Origin: Coturnix japonica
Lineage: Eukaryota > Chordata > Aves > Galliformes > Phasianidae
DNA: 64,000 nucleotides
Direction: 5' to 3'
NCBI RefSeq assembly: GCF_001577835.2
Contig: NC_029541.1
Location: 3,963,141 to 4,027,140, forward strand
Positions 24,901 to 37,332 of the stretch are shown in pieces. The notes under the pieces are model-generated. The model was not told the DNA's origin, ran no database searches, and saw only the letters and a program-made list of their open reading frames with translations. Every line of letters begins with the position of its first letter. The first letter of the stretch is position 1. Made by a program: the position numbers and the translations under genes.

Positions 24901-26967
24901 GTTGAATGATGGCATTGATGGGAGAAAAGTGTTATAGAGCTCAAAGAAACAGGAGAAAGGGTAAAGGGTTCTGTCAGAGCTCTTCTCCAGACTTCAGAAC
25001 TGTTTCCTGAGCTGCGTGTCTTAATACGTTAAGTCCATGCCATATTAATTCTCCAGGCAATACAGAGCTTCCCCATATGAGAACGTAGAAAGCAATATAA
25101 ATTCTCACTCCCAATTCCCACTGGGCCTTTTATGAACTACGTATTAAATACCCACCAAGTTTCATTCTGTTTATAATACTAATTTTTCAGTCTTTCTACA
25201 CCAGGTAACATAAACCAGAAATACTTTTTCTCTCTCTACCTTTATGCTCAGCCCTCCTAAGAACAGCATTCGGGTTAAGACAAAATAGAATTAAAAGAAA
25301 TTGATAGCTGCAGTGAAAAAGCAGTTTGCAGTTAACTCAGCCTACCGACCCCCTGGAGATGGGCCCTGGTGACCCTTCCTAAAGGCCTTAATATAATCAT
25401 TGCAATGATAACATTCCAGCAGAGCTGCACTGATCAGTTGCGTTCATCAGAACTGTGGGCTTTTCTTGACATAGTTCAACAGAGCTGTTCATGTGGCTGC
25501 ATAAACACCTTGCAGAGCTGGGGCTGCTACACAATATCTCAAAAGGATCATGAAATACTGGGCAGGAAATGATGCATTTCAGAAAGTGCAGGCTGTGTTG
25601 TTCACCGCGGGGCAGAGAAATGCCTTTGTGAACAAGCGGTGTTTAATACCTGAGTCACCAAAGCCATAAAGGCTTCCAGAATTAAAAAGATATATTTCAA
25701 AATGGAAAAAACAGATATTCTATGAGATAGAGCTGTTAAACATGTCATAATCAGAGTAATGCACAGCAATGAGGTACCTGGTTAATTTCCATTACAACAT
25801 TTTCCGACATTCTTTTTTAATGGCCTGGACTGAATACAGTTGTATCAATAACAAAATAAAGACAAGCAAAGCAAGTCAATAAACCAGACCACAAAAAGAT
25901 CTGTCTCTATTCCCTTACAACACAGAGAGAAAGATGTGAACTGATTAAAATAGGAGGAAAAAACCTCAACCATCATCCTTAGACAAACAAAACCACATTC
26001 AGCAAACAGAGAATTGTCAAATAAATGACCTGCTGTGATAGGAAGCAGGTTCACCCTGACTGCTGTTCATTTATTGCATGCATTTTTACTCCTGGAAGTC
26101 TCCTGCCTGCGTAACATGCAGAGTGATAATATTCCTGCCAGTGTTCTGTAAACAGAGGCCAAAAATGACATGAAAGAAATCAGCTTCTCTTCTGTTTTAC
26201 ACATTTTTGTCTTTGTGCTTGGATCCTTTTGCACTGACAATGGCAGCTTAACTATGCAACAATTCAATCTGATCATTTATTCTCACGTTGTCACCCTTTG
26301 GAAATAGGAAACTTCATTTTGGAGTCAAGAGTAAGAATCAGGAAGCGTTTATTTGGAACCAATGTAATGGTCTATGACTGAAGAACCTAATTCAGGATGT
26401 ACATCAAAGCTTCCTGGTTACTGCAGGTATGGTATGAAAGTGGCCAAGGTTTTGTTCAGAAAATAATGGTAGAGATTCCTGTCAGACTGAGGGAAGAGCA
26501 CTGAAATCCAGGCCAGGATTTTTGCTGTGTGCATGAAATATCTGTGCAATATTTTCTTTGGAAGGATAGTACAATGAAATGTGAAAGCCAAGTTCATGCG
26601 ATACAACTGTTCCCAGCAGTAGGGGATGGGAATCTGATATTGATTTGGATCTTCTGATACTGCGAACTACCACACTGTAAAATCTCAAAGCATTACTGTA
26701 AATGCAAGAGCTAAGAAAAAAAAAAAAGAGACTTTACTAGCAAGCAATTATTGCCTCGAAGGCAAGGAAGAGTCAAACGTGTTCTATTCATTGCTCAGTG
26801 GCACCAAAAATTGAATGCTACAGAAGCTTAGCAGTAAAGTCACCTGGTGTGTTATTTCCAAACACACCATAAAGGCATTTTCATTTTGGGTTTCAGTAAT
26901 CCACTGAAGTCTTGTTCATGTATGTATGGAGCACATGGGTACAGCCCAATGACTGTGTGCATGTAGA

Positions 26968-27172
26968 ACCATAGAATCATTATGGTTGGAGAAGACCTGA
27001 GATCACCATGTCCAACTGTCAGCCCATCCCTATCATGGCCATAACTGCATCCTTCAGTGCCACATCCCCACAGCCCTTGAACACCTCCAAGGATGATGGC
27101 CCTACCACCTTCCTGGGCAGCTGTGCCACTGCCTCAACACTCTTTCTGCAAAGAATTTCTTCCTAATATGGT
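26968..27172 (-). mobile_element. CR1 LINE, 3' end fragment
   Basis: Starts ACCATAGAATCATTATGGTT, then GGAGAAGACCTGAGATCACC, CAGTGCCACATCCCCACAGC, CCTTGAACACCTCCAAGGAT and ends near AAGAATTTCTTCCTAATATG. This is the typical CR1 3' region in minus orientation. Confidence 0.92.
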
Positions 27173-30123
27173 AATTTTCATTTTAACAACTGCATGCAAA
27201 CTCCAAATACCGAACAGTACTTTGTGTGTTTTCTCCTGCTGTACAGTGATGGTGTAATTTAAACATCATTTGAATGAATCTAACCACCCAGGCATTATGC
27301 CTGTAAGTAATCAAGTACTCTCCATCCAACTGAACACATGAAAGCATCTGCATAGTGGGGTGTCCTTGGGTGTGCTTCAGTTGGACCTAATGCACTTGGA
27401 GACATGCTGACTTGTAAGCTGTTGCAGTCAACTCTTGCCAGCTTTGGTGACTTTACAGCTCTCCACCAACACAGTCGCATGTTTTCTTGTTTTACTTTAT
27501 CCTCTTTCTGAAATGTGGATAATGATGAGAACCACAAGCGATATTCAGGATCTATATGCTATATATCTATATACTGGGCATAGTTTAGGCTTGTATCAAA
27601 AGAATGAATCTTTCCTGCCACCATTTATAATGCATAAATAGCTTTAATGTTAGTGGAATCTGGCAGATAGAACACATAAATCACTCTAATAGGTACTACC
27701 ATCTCTTGGCATAAGCAAAAAGGCTCTTGCTTTGCTTGGCCATGTATTTTTTGGTGTAATTAATTCAGCAGAGCTGTAAAAAAGGCATCATACAGCCACA
27801 CACATCCCATAGGACATCCATCCATCCCAAAGCAGGAGCTCTCTCAATCATAGAAACACTTTTAAACACACTGGCTTGTATGAGCATGTGCCAATTAAAT
27901 TCAAAAGGGGGAGAACTGCCTTTCTACTATGAAATAGAAGCAGAAGTATCATTACATGCACCTTTCACCAAGTTGTGCTGGAAGAGATGTTACCTTGCAT
28001 TCCTCCAAGCATATCAGCTTATCTAAAAGATGTTTTATTTCACTATTTGTTTCTGAATAAGCCCTTTAAACTCCTGTTGGTGATGGGGTAGTTGCCTGCA
28101 GAGGTCACCATTGCTGCAGCCCATTTGATAGGTTCTGGGTTTCAATAGCTTTTTATCAGACTAAGACTTAAAAGACACATTTCTAAACCCACCAAACATT
28201 AACTTTTGGTGCTGGGATATTAACTCTTCTGGAATGAAGCATTAATTTTATTCACCTTTTATTTTTAACAGCAACATTTCTTCTTAGGAACTGGCAGAAC
28301 TACCATTCTGAAAGCAATTCATGGGATTTACACTTAAAGGAACATTTCTCTGTGCCCAAAGTCATGGAGCAGTAATTTATTCTATGGATGGAAGTGATCC
28401 AGCTCTTAAATGTGTTCTGACCCTGTTCTGTTTATCCCACTAAAGAAGGGCATTTTGCCCTGAAAAGTGCTAACCTTTATATGTATTTTAAGGTATTTCT
28501 TTACTGATATGGTGTTTGAATTAGTCTACATAATGGCTGCAAAATGCTAACTTATCATTCTATATAATAACTACTCAGCATGTGGGTTAGAACGATCCTT
28601 TGTGCTAATTGCGATTTTCCACTGAATTTAAATGAAGACATCTGAAAAGATAATTTGAGCTTTTGATTGAGAAAATGGACACTGCTTTGCTAAGAGGGAG
28701 ATAAATTAAGCCACTGTTACTTTCTTTGCTATCATTTTTGTCAGACTGATGCATCCCTTCAGGGTGAGGGGCTGGGACCAGTCAAGATGTGACATGACCA
28801 TTACTATGCTGCACACATTCATCAGAATGAGTTCCTCTCCAGATCTAGCTGAGATCTATTAGAAAACAACTCCTCTATAATGTCTTTCAGGGACAAATCT
28901 TCCTTATTCTACTGGTTCTTCACCCCACCACTGCAGTATTGTAACCTTCTGACTGTCAGACAAACATGAGATGGTCGCTGTCAGGGTCACTTCCAGGCTT
29001 TAACAAATGCCCGTGTTCCATAATATCTGAACAACTCAGAAGTGCAAAGACCACATGAACTTACTGGCAAGTTCACTTCCTGCCTATCTTTTTGCTGATA
29101 GTTGTCACATTTTACTTTGGCTTTGCAAAAACAAAACAAAAAGTATGAAAAAGGCGTTATTGTAGCACTGAAAGGCTTGAAAACACCCCTCAATGATTTG
29201 TCCTATAGCTACAACATAACTTTGAAGTTGAGGCAGCTTGGAAAAACCAGCCTGACAAGCACATTCACTTCCCCTGTTTCTTTAAAACTCCCTCAGCATA
29301 TAAGGGAAATTTAAAGTGAAGAAAGCAACTGAAGCACTTTTTGTTCCCAGCACACAAATTCTTCTCCTCCCTGTGACTGGGATCCCCATTTTTGCCTCTG
29401 ACTGATGCACCAGACAGAACAGCGTTAGCACCCAGTCCAAATCAATAGGCACTGTCAGTTCTGCTCTGTCAAAGCAGCAGGCAGTTCGTAAGCTTTTTCA
29501 AGTGGACATCTCAGAGGATATAGATGGTGTAACCTACAGCCGTCCCTATGGCTGGAAGGTTTCTGCCTTGGGCCATTCATGCTTTGATTTACCACCAGAA
29601 TTGCTATTTATATTAGGGGTGGTGGTGGGGAAAGTGTTACCTTCAATAGAATTGCCATAAAAGAAAAGAAAAACAGCCTTATATTCATAACTAAAGCAAT
29701 AAAGATTTCCACGTAGAAGTAACTACAGTGCCATGCAAGTAGAACTACATTTTCATTTACCTGGATAAAACCACAAGGAGAATAATCACCTTCCTCTAAG
29801 GTTAAACTGGTCTTACAAAAGATTTGTTTCAAGCTTTGAATTTAAGCACAAAAGCTCTATGAACACGTCCCAGACATGCAGGCAATTTAACATGCATTAG
29901 CGGATACGATCCTCAGCTTCACTAGACCAACATTATCCTGAGCAAAAGGGGTTTCTAAGCAAGGAACACTCTGTATTTCAAGAACGCTCCTCATCAAGAG
30001 AGTGCAAAAAAATCAGTGCACAGCAGAAAACACATCGGCTGATGCTGAAGATCCCAAACTTCCACAACTCGTTCAATCCCACACAACTCGCTTTGTGAAA
30101 ACTGCTGCTGCGTGGTCACTCAC

Positions 30124-30250
30124 CTTAGAGGGGACGGGAATCTGGAAGGCTGTCCAGGCTGTTTTGTAGTCTGTAGCACCCCAGTCTGCGGATACTTTCC
30201 CAAGCCAGAAGAGCCATTCACATTCCCTCTGCCTTCCCAGCCTCATTCAC
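30124..30250 (-). other. Candidate non-coding 5' exon (weak), possibly of NGF
   Basis: On the minus strand, sequence ending CCGTCCCCTCTAAG is followed by a good donor GTGAGTGACC at 30123 and below. Just upstream there is an ATG that opens a 30-codon frame (MALLAWESIRRLG...) ending at a TAA that touches the splice site. NGF needs a non-coding exon upstream of its acceptor at 15523, and this is the best-looking donor I noticed in about 15 kb. The evidence is only a splice-site match, GC richer than the flanks, and position; there is no conserved sequence I can name, so chance is a real possibility. Confidence 0.25.
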
Positions 30251-33200
30251 TGCTCTCAGGGCTCAGCTAGCTGCACTGACTCACAGAAATCAAGCTCCCT
30301 CAGGGTCCTAGTGCTGTAAACGTGTGGGAGCTGCACAGACTCGTAGGAATTCTGCTGCTGGCTTGGTGCCGAACCCGTGCAGTGATGGACAGATGTGCAG
30401 TGAAAGTTTGAAAGCATGCACTGGTTGTATGACTGTGCATGCATAATAGCAAGAAAAGCCTCTGACTTCCTGGTTCCACTGTCAAGAGCTGACACTCTCT
30501 TTAAGGGATTCTTTTCTTAGGTCTCCAGCATTTCTACTTTGCATCTTAATCCCTGCACTCCAATTAAACAAACTCCGAGCTCTGTAATTAATGGGTCTTT
30601 TTGAAATTAATCTCTGGAGCCCTTCACTCATGTCATCTGTCGACAAACAAACCTGAAGGAATGCTAATAGTTAACTGGGGAAGCAGTGCACTGAGTTGCC
30701 TGCAGAAATCCCCACTATTGGCCCTCTTTAACAGGGCTCAGCCAAACGCAGCTCAAGAGTAGCAAAGAAATATTTGATCCTGACTTGGGGCAGAGGAAAA
30801 GATTATGTAAAATCCCTTCCAGCCATAATATTCGGTGTTTAACATGCTTACCTTAAGCAGCAAAGAGATAGGGAAATGTTTTCCATTATTTTTTATGAAG
30901 GGGGATTAAGTACATGCAGCAAGGAAACAATGGTGCGTTTTAAGCACTGATAAACAACAGAAGGAACACAAAAGTGGAGAACTATAGAAGATAAAGAAAA
31001 GCCACAGGCAGTTGGCTGCCTACACTGGGAACTGCAAAGCGGCCACCTGGGATCTCACCATTCTCATTCCATCACCATTTAACTTTTGTGATTGCACAGA
31101 GGAGCAACAAAAATCATTACGTTATCCCCCCCGGAAAATAAGAGCGCTGCATTTTCTCAGTGTGGCAATAATAAACATCTTTCCATTCCACCCAGAAGAG
31201 GGCAGCCATCCTGAGACTCATCCCTATGATCTTTTGGTCAAGGGGAAAAAACACCAACATGTGGAAGATAACACATAAAGGTGTGGAGCAAGAGGGAAAA
31301 ACCAGCTTGGAGATCATAGTGTTTCTTATTTGCCACATGTGTTGCTCTTTGAACATGTACCAAGCTGATCTTCATATCTTATTAAGCTTAGAAGACAACT
31401 CTTGTTCCTGTCTCATAGTGCCAAACAAAACAGCAGCTTCAGCGCTGGACTTTAAAGTGGTGTCTGTTTAAAAATGGCCTGAATCATCTTTAAGGAAGTT
31501 CTATATACAACATGATTAATGCAACTGCAAGAACTACCTCCCCGGTTTGCCAGAATTCCGCAGCTCAAATTGCTTTGTTTTTCTACAAGAAAAATGCTTT
31601 CCACACATTATCCACAGAGGCCAAAGCCTTTTTCAATTGCACAGACAGTCATCAGAGTGTGTGAAGTGCTGCCTGTAAAACCTGACCTCAGGAGTTGGCC
31701 TTAACTTCATATTTCACTGCAGAAATACCAAACAACCCCCGTGCTGAGGGAGCATTTGCCGCACCTATTTCCTAGAATATACACAGATGATGGCTTTGAG
31801 CTGCAGAGTTTGAAGGGCTGCGGCTGCAGCAAACAACATCAAAGCAGATAAGATGTTAATGCTCAGCATCTCTACAACAGATTTCTTGGAAAAGCTGCCT
31901 TTTTCTTAAGTGTGTGGCCACAAAAGCTCTCTGGAGCACTGTAATGATAGTATTTGTACTTAATCTGACACATTATTTCTGTCTAAACACTCCTCTTCCA
32001 CCTTACTCTTCTACCTCCTGAGCTCACACCAGCGGCAGCAATCTATGGGATAAAGCACTGGCACATAGTCACTGCTTTTATGCTCCCACATACCCCAAGC
32101 AAACACCATTTTAGCTTCTGGAGTAGGTGCGGTGCTATGGGCACACACAGTGTGTTTAATTCCAGGTGGACTGCTATAGTCAGAGCTGAGTGGCTGAAAG
32201 CATCACACAGAGGTCAGATCTCCTCCTTCTAACAGTGCTTTGAAACACAGATTTTAAAGGTTCCACCACGTGGATGCTTGCTCTTAACCTTTGTGAGCTG
32301 AAGGTTCTCTTGCTTTGACAAGCTGCTACACGAAAGGTGAAGGAGAGTGATGTCAGGCTGCATAAGGGAAGGTGTGCTCTGGAATCAGAGGGGAAACTCT
32401 ATATAGAGCTCTGTGAGCACAGAACCAGTGAATCCTGGTCCTCTGCAGGTTTACATCCACTTATTTCTCTGCCTCTGTGACAGTTCCAAGCTCCCTGTTG
32501 CATCCTGTATAAGCATCCTTAAATCATATTCCCCCTAAGATTACATTCAGTGCTTTCCTAAGAAGCACTGCCACACAGCACAGTAACATTCCAAAGAAAC
32601 AAGAGCACTCACACCAAAACAAATATTGTCACTGCTGAGAGATGTGGCTACAGGTAAAGCACTTTGTGCTTTGCTGACCCCAGGGCTGAAGTAAGCATTG
32701 ACCTAAGCCCTCAGCAGCAGCTGTGCATTGCCATAGCCTTGTCTTACAACATCACCGCTTCCTTCTACATTATCACCTTGGAAGACTCACAGGGTATGAA
32801 AATTGTGCCCTATGCCTACATGGTATGTTCAGTATTGTAAGCAGGCTTAAGGACTGTAGGGGCATTTCTGCTGGAGTTGGTGCCTTTGTGCTACTGAAAA
32901 CACATCATGGAAGGTGTCTGAGAAGAAGCAATGAAGCTTTTTGTCTTGCTCAAAAAGGTTAAAAACAGCTGCTGACAATACCAAGCAAAACATTCAAAGT
33001 AGACCAATAGTCGTATACAAAAAGAAGAATTGAACTCACCCAGATGGCAGAAAGGCTCACTGGCAATGCAGCATTCCTCAGGAAGCAGCCAAGAATCAAG
33101 AGTAGCTCTCCTATCCATGGCTGCTCCTTATATACCCTTATATACCCACGATGGCTCTGCATTGAGTCCAGCCCATCTGGGCACATGGGAGAGCACAGGT

Positions 33201-36200
33201 GCAAACAGTTTGCTCCTTAGGCCAACAGCACCCCTTCACCAGGTGCTCCATCACCAGTTCAAGCCCCAACCTAAGGCTTCCCTTACAGTTTTCCTTTTAG
33301 AACCAATGCTCTTTGAAGAAAAAAAGCTGCCAAAAATAAAAGCAGTGCTGGATTATTTCTGAAATCTTTATGGCTGTGGAAGCAACACAGATGAGAGCAG
33401 CTGCTCTTCCTACAACCTTTATGGAGGAGTCAGAGCGCTGAGAGGAACTCACAAATTCAAGCTCTGAGAGATGTTGAGGGTTGGGATGAAGATAATGACA
33501 CCTATTTCTTCCAACACACTTATTTACATCCTTGTAATATCAAGTGTCTATGTGAAAAAGATGTTTCCTAGGTGCTGGGAAGTGCTTGGATGTGAGAGTG
33601 CAAGAAGGGTTTTAAACATCTCAAGAGAAGCATTCAAAGTGGTAATGTTTGTTTTACTAAAGGAAAAGCCATCAGTTACACAAATGCCTGGAAAACACAG
33701 CTATCTTGTGTAAACTTGTCTGAGAGTTCTTGTCCTTGGGCTAAAGTGGATGTAAAGCAATAGGAAATATTTTCCTTTTTACCTACCTGGAGGGAACTCG
33801 TCCCTGTTGTGTTAATCAGGAGGTTAAGAGGAGTTGTCCTAAAGCAAGTTCTCTTCTTGTGTTAGTAGCAAAAAATAAGAATAATTTTAAAAGCTACAAT
33901 AATCTAGTGGTTTATTTTGTCTTATTTTGTGTGTCCTTACAGTATTATGTGTATGGCTGAAGCTACTGGAAAAAAGCAGAAGAGTCATTGGTGGGTTATG
34001 GATAAATAGGTCAGACAAACAATTACTGAGTGCAGACTGAGGCTGTTTCGGCTGTATGGCTTCTCAACCGGATCGATAACACGCAGCATGCAGCACATTG
34101 GGGAATCGATTTGTACACAATACATTTCTAATACACTGCAATTCAAAGCAAGTGGTGATGAGAAACGTTGGTTTATGGTGGGTTGTGGATGCGATCTGAG
34201 CTAATCTTTTCTCTCTCTGTTAGCTGGGTATGTATCAGGCATCTCAGAGGCCTGAGCCTGCTGAAGCCAGGATGTCTTGATTGTCAAATGCAGTTACAGA
34301 CATAGGATGTAACCCCATTGGAAGCAGCATACAGACCAAGCAGAGCTATGACATGAACATTACATTACTCTTCAGACTCAGCAGAGATTTTGCCTTATGG
34401 TTGTTTGAAAGAATGCAGCAATTACAAGCATTTCTGGATTGTGCAAAGCATGCACAGGTGTTGGAATACCTTCAGACTCAGCTATTTCAATGCCCAGCTA
34501 TGGCTGACCATCTTCTCTGCATCTGACTTTAGTCCCTGTCAAAGTATCTACAGGGGGTGCAAAGGATGTAACGAGAAATCCTGTTATGAAATCGGGAACA
34601 TAGGCTAAACATAAAACTTGGAATGAGTCGTGTTTGACTATTAAGGGTAGACGCCTCAGCTCAGCCTCTAAAACAGCTTAAAGAATGTGCTCTGTTGGAA
34701 GGATCTTGCCCTCAAAGCAGGAGACTTCAAAGGATGGACTTGCTTTTCACTGTTTCTTTATCTAATATCTTCTTGCCCTTAGTGCTACATTTTAGAGAGA
34801 CTTTGAGGAAAGGCTAAAAGAAGTGCAAATCATTGCATTTAGGGCAATGTTGTAGAAGCATTTAATTTTATACTCATCTTCCAGGACCCGAGCTCTCTAT
34901 TGTGTGACAACAATAGAAATGGTAGAAGTGTAAAAAGCTGGACTCCCTGCCAATGCTACAACTTGTCGTTACTACTAAATAAGGCAGTAAGCTGGGAGGG
35001 TATATCAAAGAATGAATCACTCCACACTCGCCTTGTTTCTTGCACTTGTTTTCCACACATTTTCTGCTGGTCACTGTTGGAGACGTAGGTCCAGGCCAAA
35101 AGCACGTTTGGATTGAGCCAGTGTGGGAGTGCTTATGTGTGTTAAGTTTCTCTGCATTGAGATGTGTGGTTCCCTGCATAAGAAATGGAGTGAAGGTGCA
35201 GCTTTTCAGTTTCACTATGAGGAAAACCAGGTATGGAGTCAACCTGTAGCAGCACTGCAAAGCTCACACGCAGCATTTTGCTTTCTTTTAGCAATACAAA
35301 GATTGTCTCCACCACGATTTCCATCACTGTGTTGCTGGGCAAATCAGATGTTGTACAATTCAAATCCTTTGGTGTTCATAAGCAACAAAGTGAAGCTTTC
35401 AACTAACTCACTTTTACGTGTCCTTTACTTTCTTGCCCTGTGCCACAAAGATCTACATAAATAATACTATTTTCAGACCTCTGGAAGGAAGAGAGGGGGT
35501 CCAGGGTGAATATACCCTGATTGGACAAATAGGATAATGGCACAAGTCTTGTAGATGCCATCAGCTCTGCTTTTTAGGGACACTTTCACACACATCCCTT
35601 CCCTTCCCCTTGTTAAGAGACCCAGTGGTTCTGCCAGCAGACCCTCAGCACTACAAACAGAAACTACCACCTGTGAAAGTCAACCACACAGATCGAAATG
35701 CAGGTCTGTGGCACGTAGCATTGGCATGATTTGAAAACACTCACTGCATGCACAGAACAAATAAAAACCAAGTTGGGTTTGAAGAGAGCGGAGTTTACTC
35801 TGGGACACAGCGTTCAGTATTTGCAGATCATTGGACAGCTCAGTCTAGTACAGATCATGCCTTTTTATGGGGACATTCCAGCTCCAAAGAAAGCAAATTC
35901 TCCTGAAACACATTGTCTTAGTTAAACTTTTAATATGTTTTGGTATTGCTAGCAGCAGCTTTATATAATACAGTCTTGTAGTGCTCAACAAAGACCAAAA
36001 CAAAAGAAACCAACTCATATTCTGTGTGCCATTGAACAAGAGGAGATGCAGCCAATGTGGATAAGTTACTATTGTGAGATTTGCACAGTATTTTACACCT
36101 GGAAGAGGGATGAATAACAAACAAGAAAGTGGATATCACCTGAGCCCTCTCTTGTAGTATACCTGTGATAGGTGGTACTAGGAGCCAAGCCAGGTCACTT

Positions 36201-36344
36201 ACTGAAATTCCTTTAAAATCACATTCATTTCACCTTCTGTTTTCATTAAATTCTGCGTGCATGTTTCATGCCTTTTCTTTTTTTTTACTTTATTTAATAT
36301 ACTGCTTAACAAGTCCTTGAAAAATATCTGCAGTACACAGAATA

Positions 36345-36412
36345 ATAGCACAGCACAGAATAGGAAAGAAAGACCTTTGAAGATCATTGAGCCCAACAGG
36401 CTGCCCACTTCA
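36345..36412 (-). mobile_element. Possible CR1 LINE remnant
   Basis: ACAGAATAGGAAAGAAAGAC then CTTTGAAGATCATTGAGCCC recalls a very diverged CR1 3' end in minus orientation. The match is short. Confidence 0.35.
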
Positions 36413-37255
36413 CTTACTGTTTAGAAAGCTGTGCAGGTAATACTGCTGGAGGTCCTGCCTCATTTCTTCTCTCTAGCATCCTGAAACACCACTCAGTGCT
36501 GCTGGTGGACGAGTAGTCGCCTTGTAAGTGGTGTCATGCGTGGCTCCTGCAAGAATATCCACGTTGTGGAGTGCTAAAGGCTTGGATCCATGTTGAGTTC
36601 CTGCCATTCTTCTGTGTGCCTTGGCACCGCTGTCCTTGCAATGCTGTGATCCGTCTGAAATGCTGGACCACGTAATGCCTGAAAACTATTCTTCGTTATG
36701 CAAGAAGGGAGGGTTGGTATTTTGGGTTTTCCTCTTCTTACTGTTCTCCTCAGGACATTCAAATACGGTTTTATGATGCATTTGTGATTCTGTAAGCAGT
36801 CAGATGGGTAAAGTCATTCTGCTTGAAAATCAATGGAGCATTACTTTATTAAGAGCTGATGTCCAACTTACATACACTTAATATTTTTTACCATAAGGAA
36901 CAGAGCTGGAGGTCCAGGCTATCTTATGGAATATTCGGAGTACCTGCCTATTCTTCAGCTCTAATCTTGTTTTTGAGGGCCCAAATTCACTGTACAAATT
37001 CTTGGTAATTGCCAACTCCACCGATGAGAGACTGCAAACTGAGCTCTGCTCTGATTGACATTGAAAGCTTTTGTGACTGGCAGCAACGTGTCCCTCTCCT
37101 GTGTTTCTTCTGTCACTTCTGTGTCAAGAGTGAATCCTTCAAAACCTCCAGTTTCCTTAAAATTTTAACCTGCTCGCTGGGAACAAGAAAATTGCCCTTT
37201 CCCAGTCAGTGTTCTCCCTTTCACATCGCTCTTATTGCAGGGAGGAACTGCCTGA

Positions 37256-37332
37256 AAAGAAGAAAAAAAACACAAAGCAGAACAACAACAACAACCAAAG
37301 AAAAACCCAAAAAACCCCAACAAAACCCACAA
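37256..37332. repeat. A/C-rich low-complexity run with (AAC)n
   Basis: AAAAAAAACACAAAGCAG, then (AAC) units and AAAACCC-type units. Almost only A and C on the plus strand. Confidence 0.8.

Larger units (their letters stand above)
15524..30123. other. Upstream of the NGF coding exon: probable NGF intron, no exon seen
   Basis: The acceptor at 15523 shows that this DNA begins as an intron of NGF. It is AT-rich with many short non-significant frames. I found CR1 fragments at 19184-19497, 21851-21934 and 26968-27172, and one undetermined base (N) at 20198. No coding exon was recognised. Confidence 0.5.
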
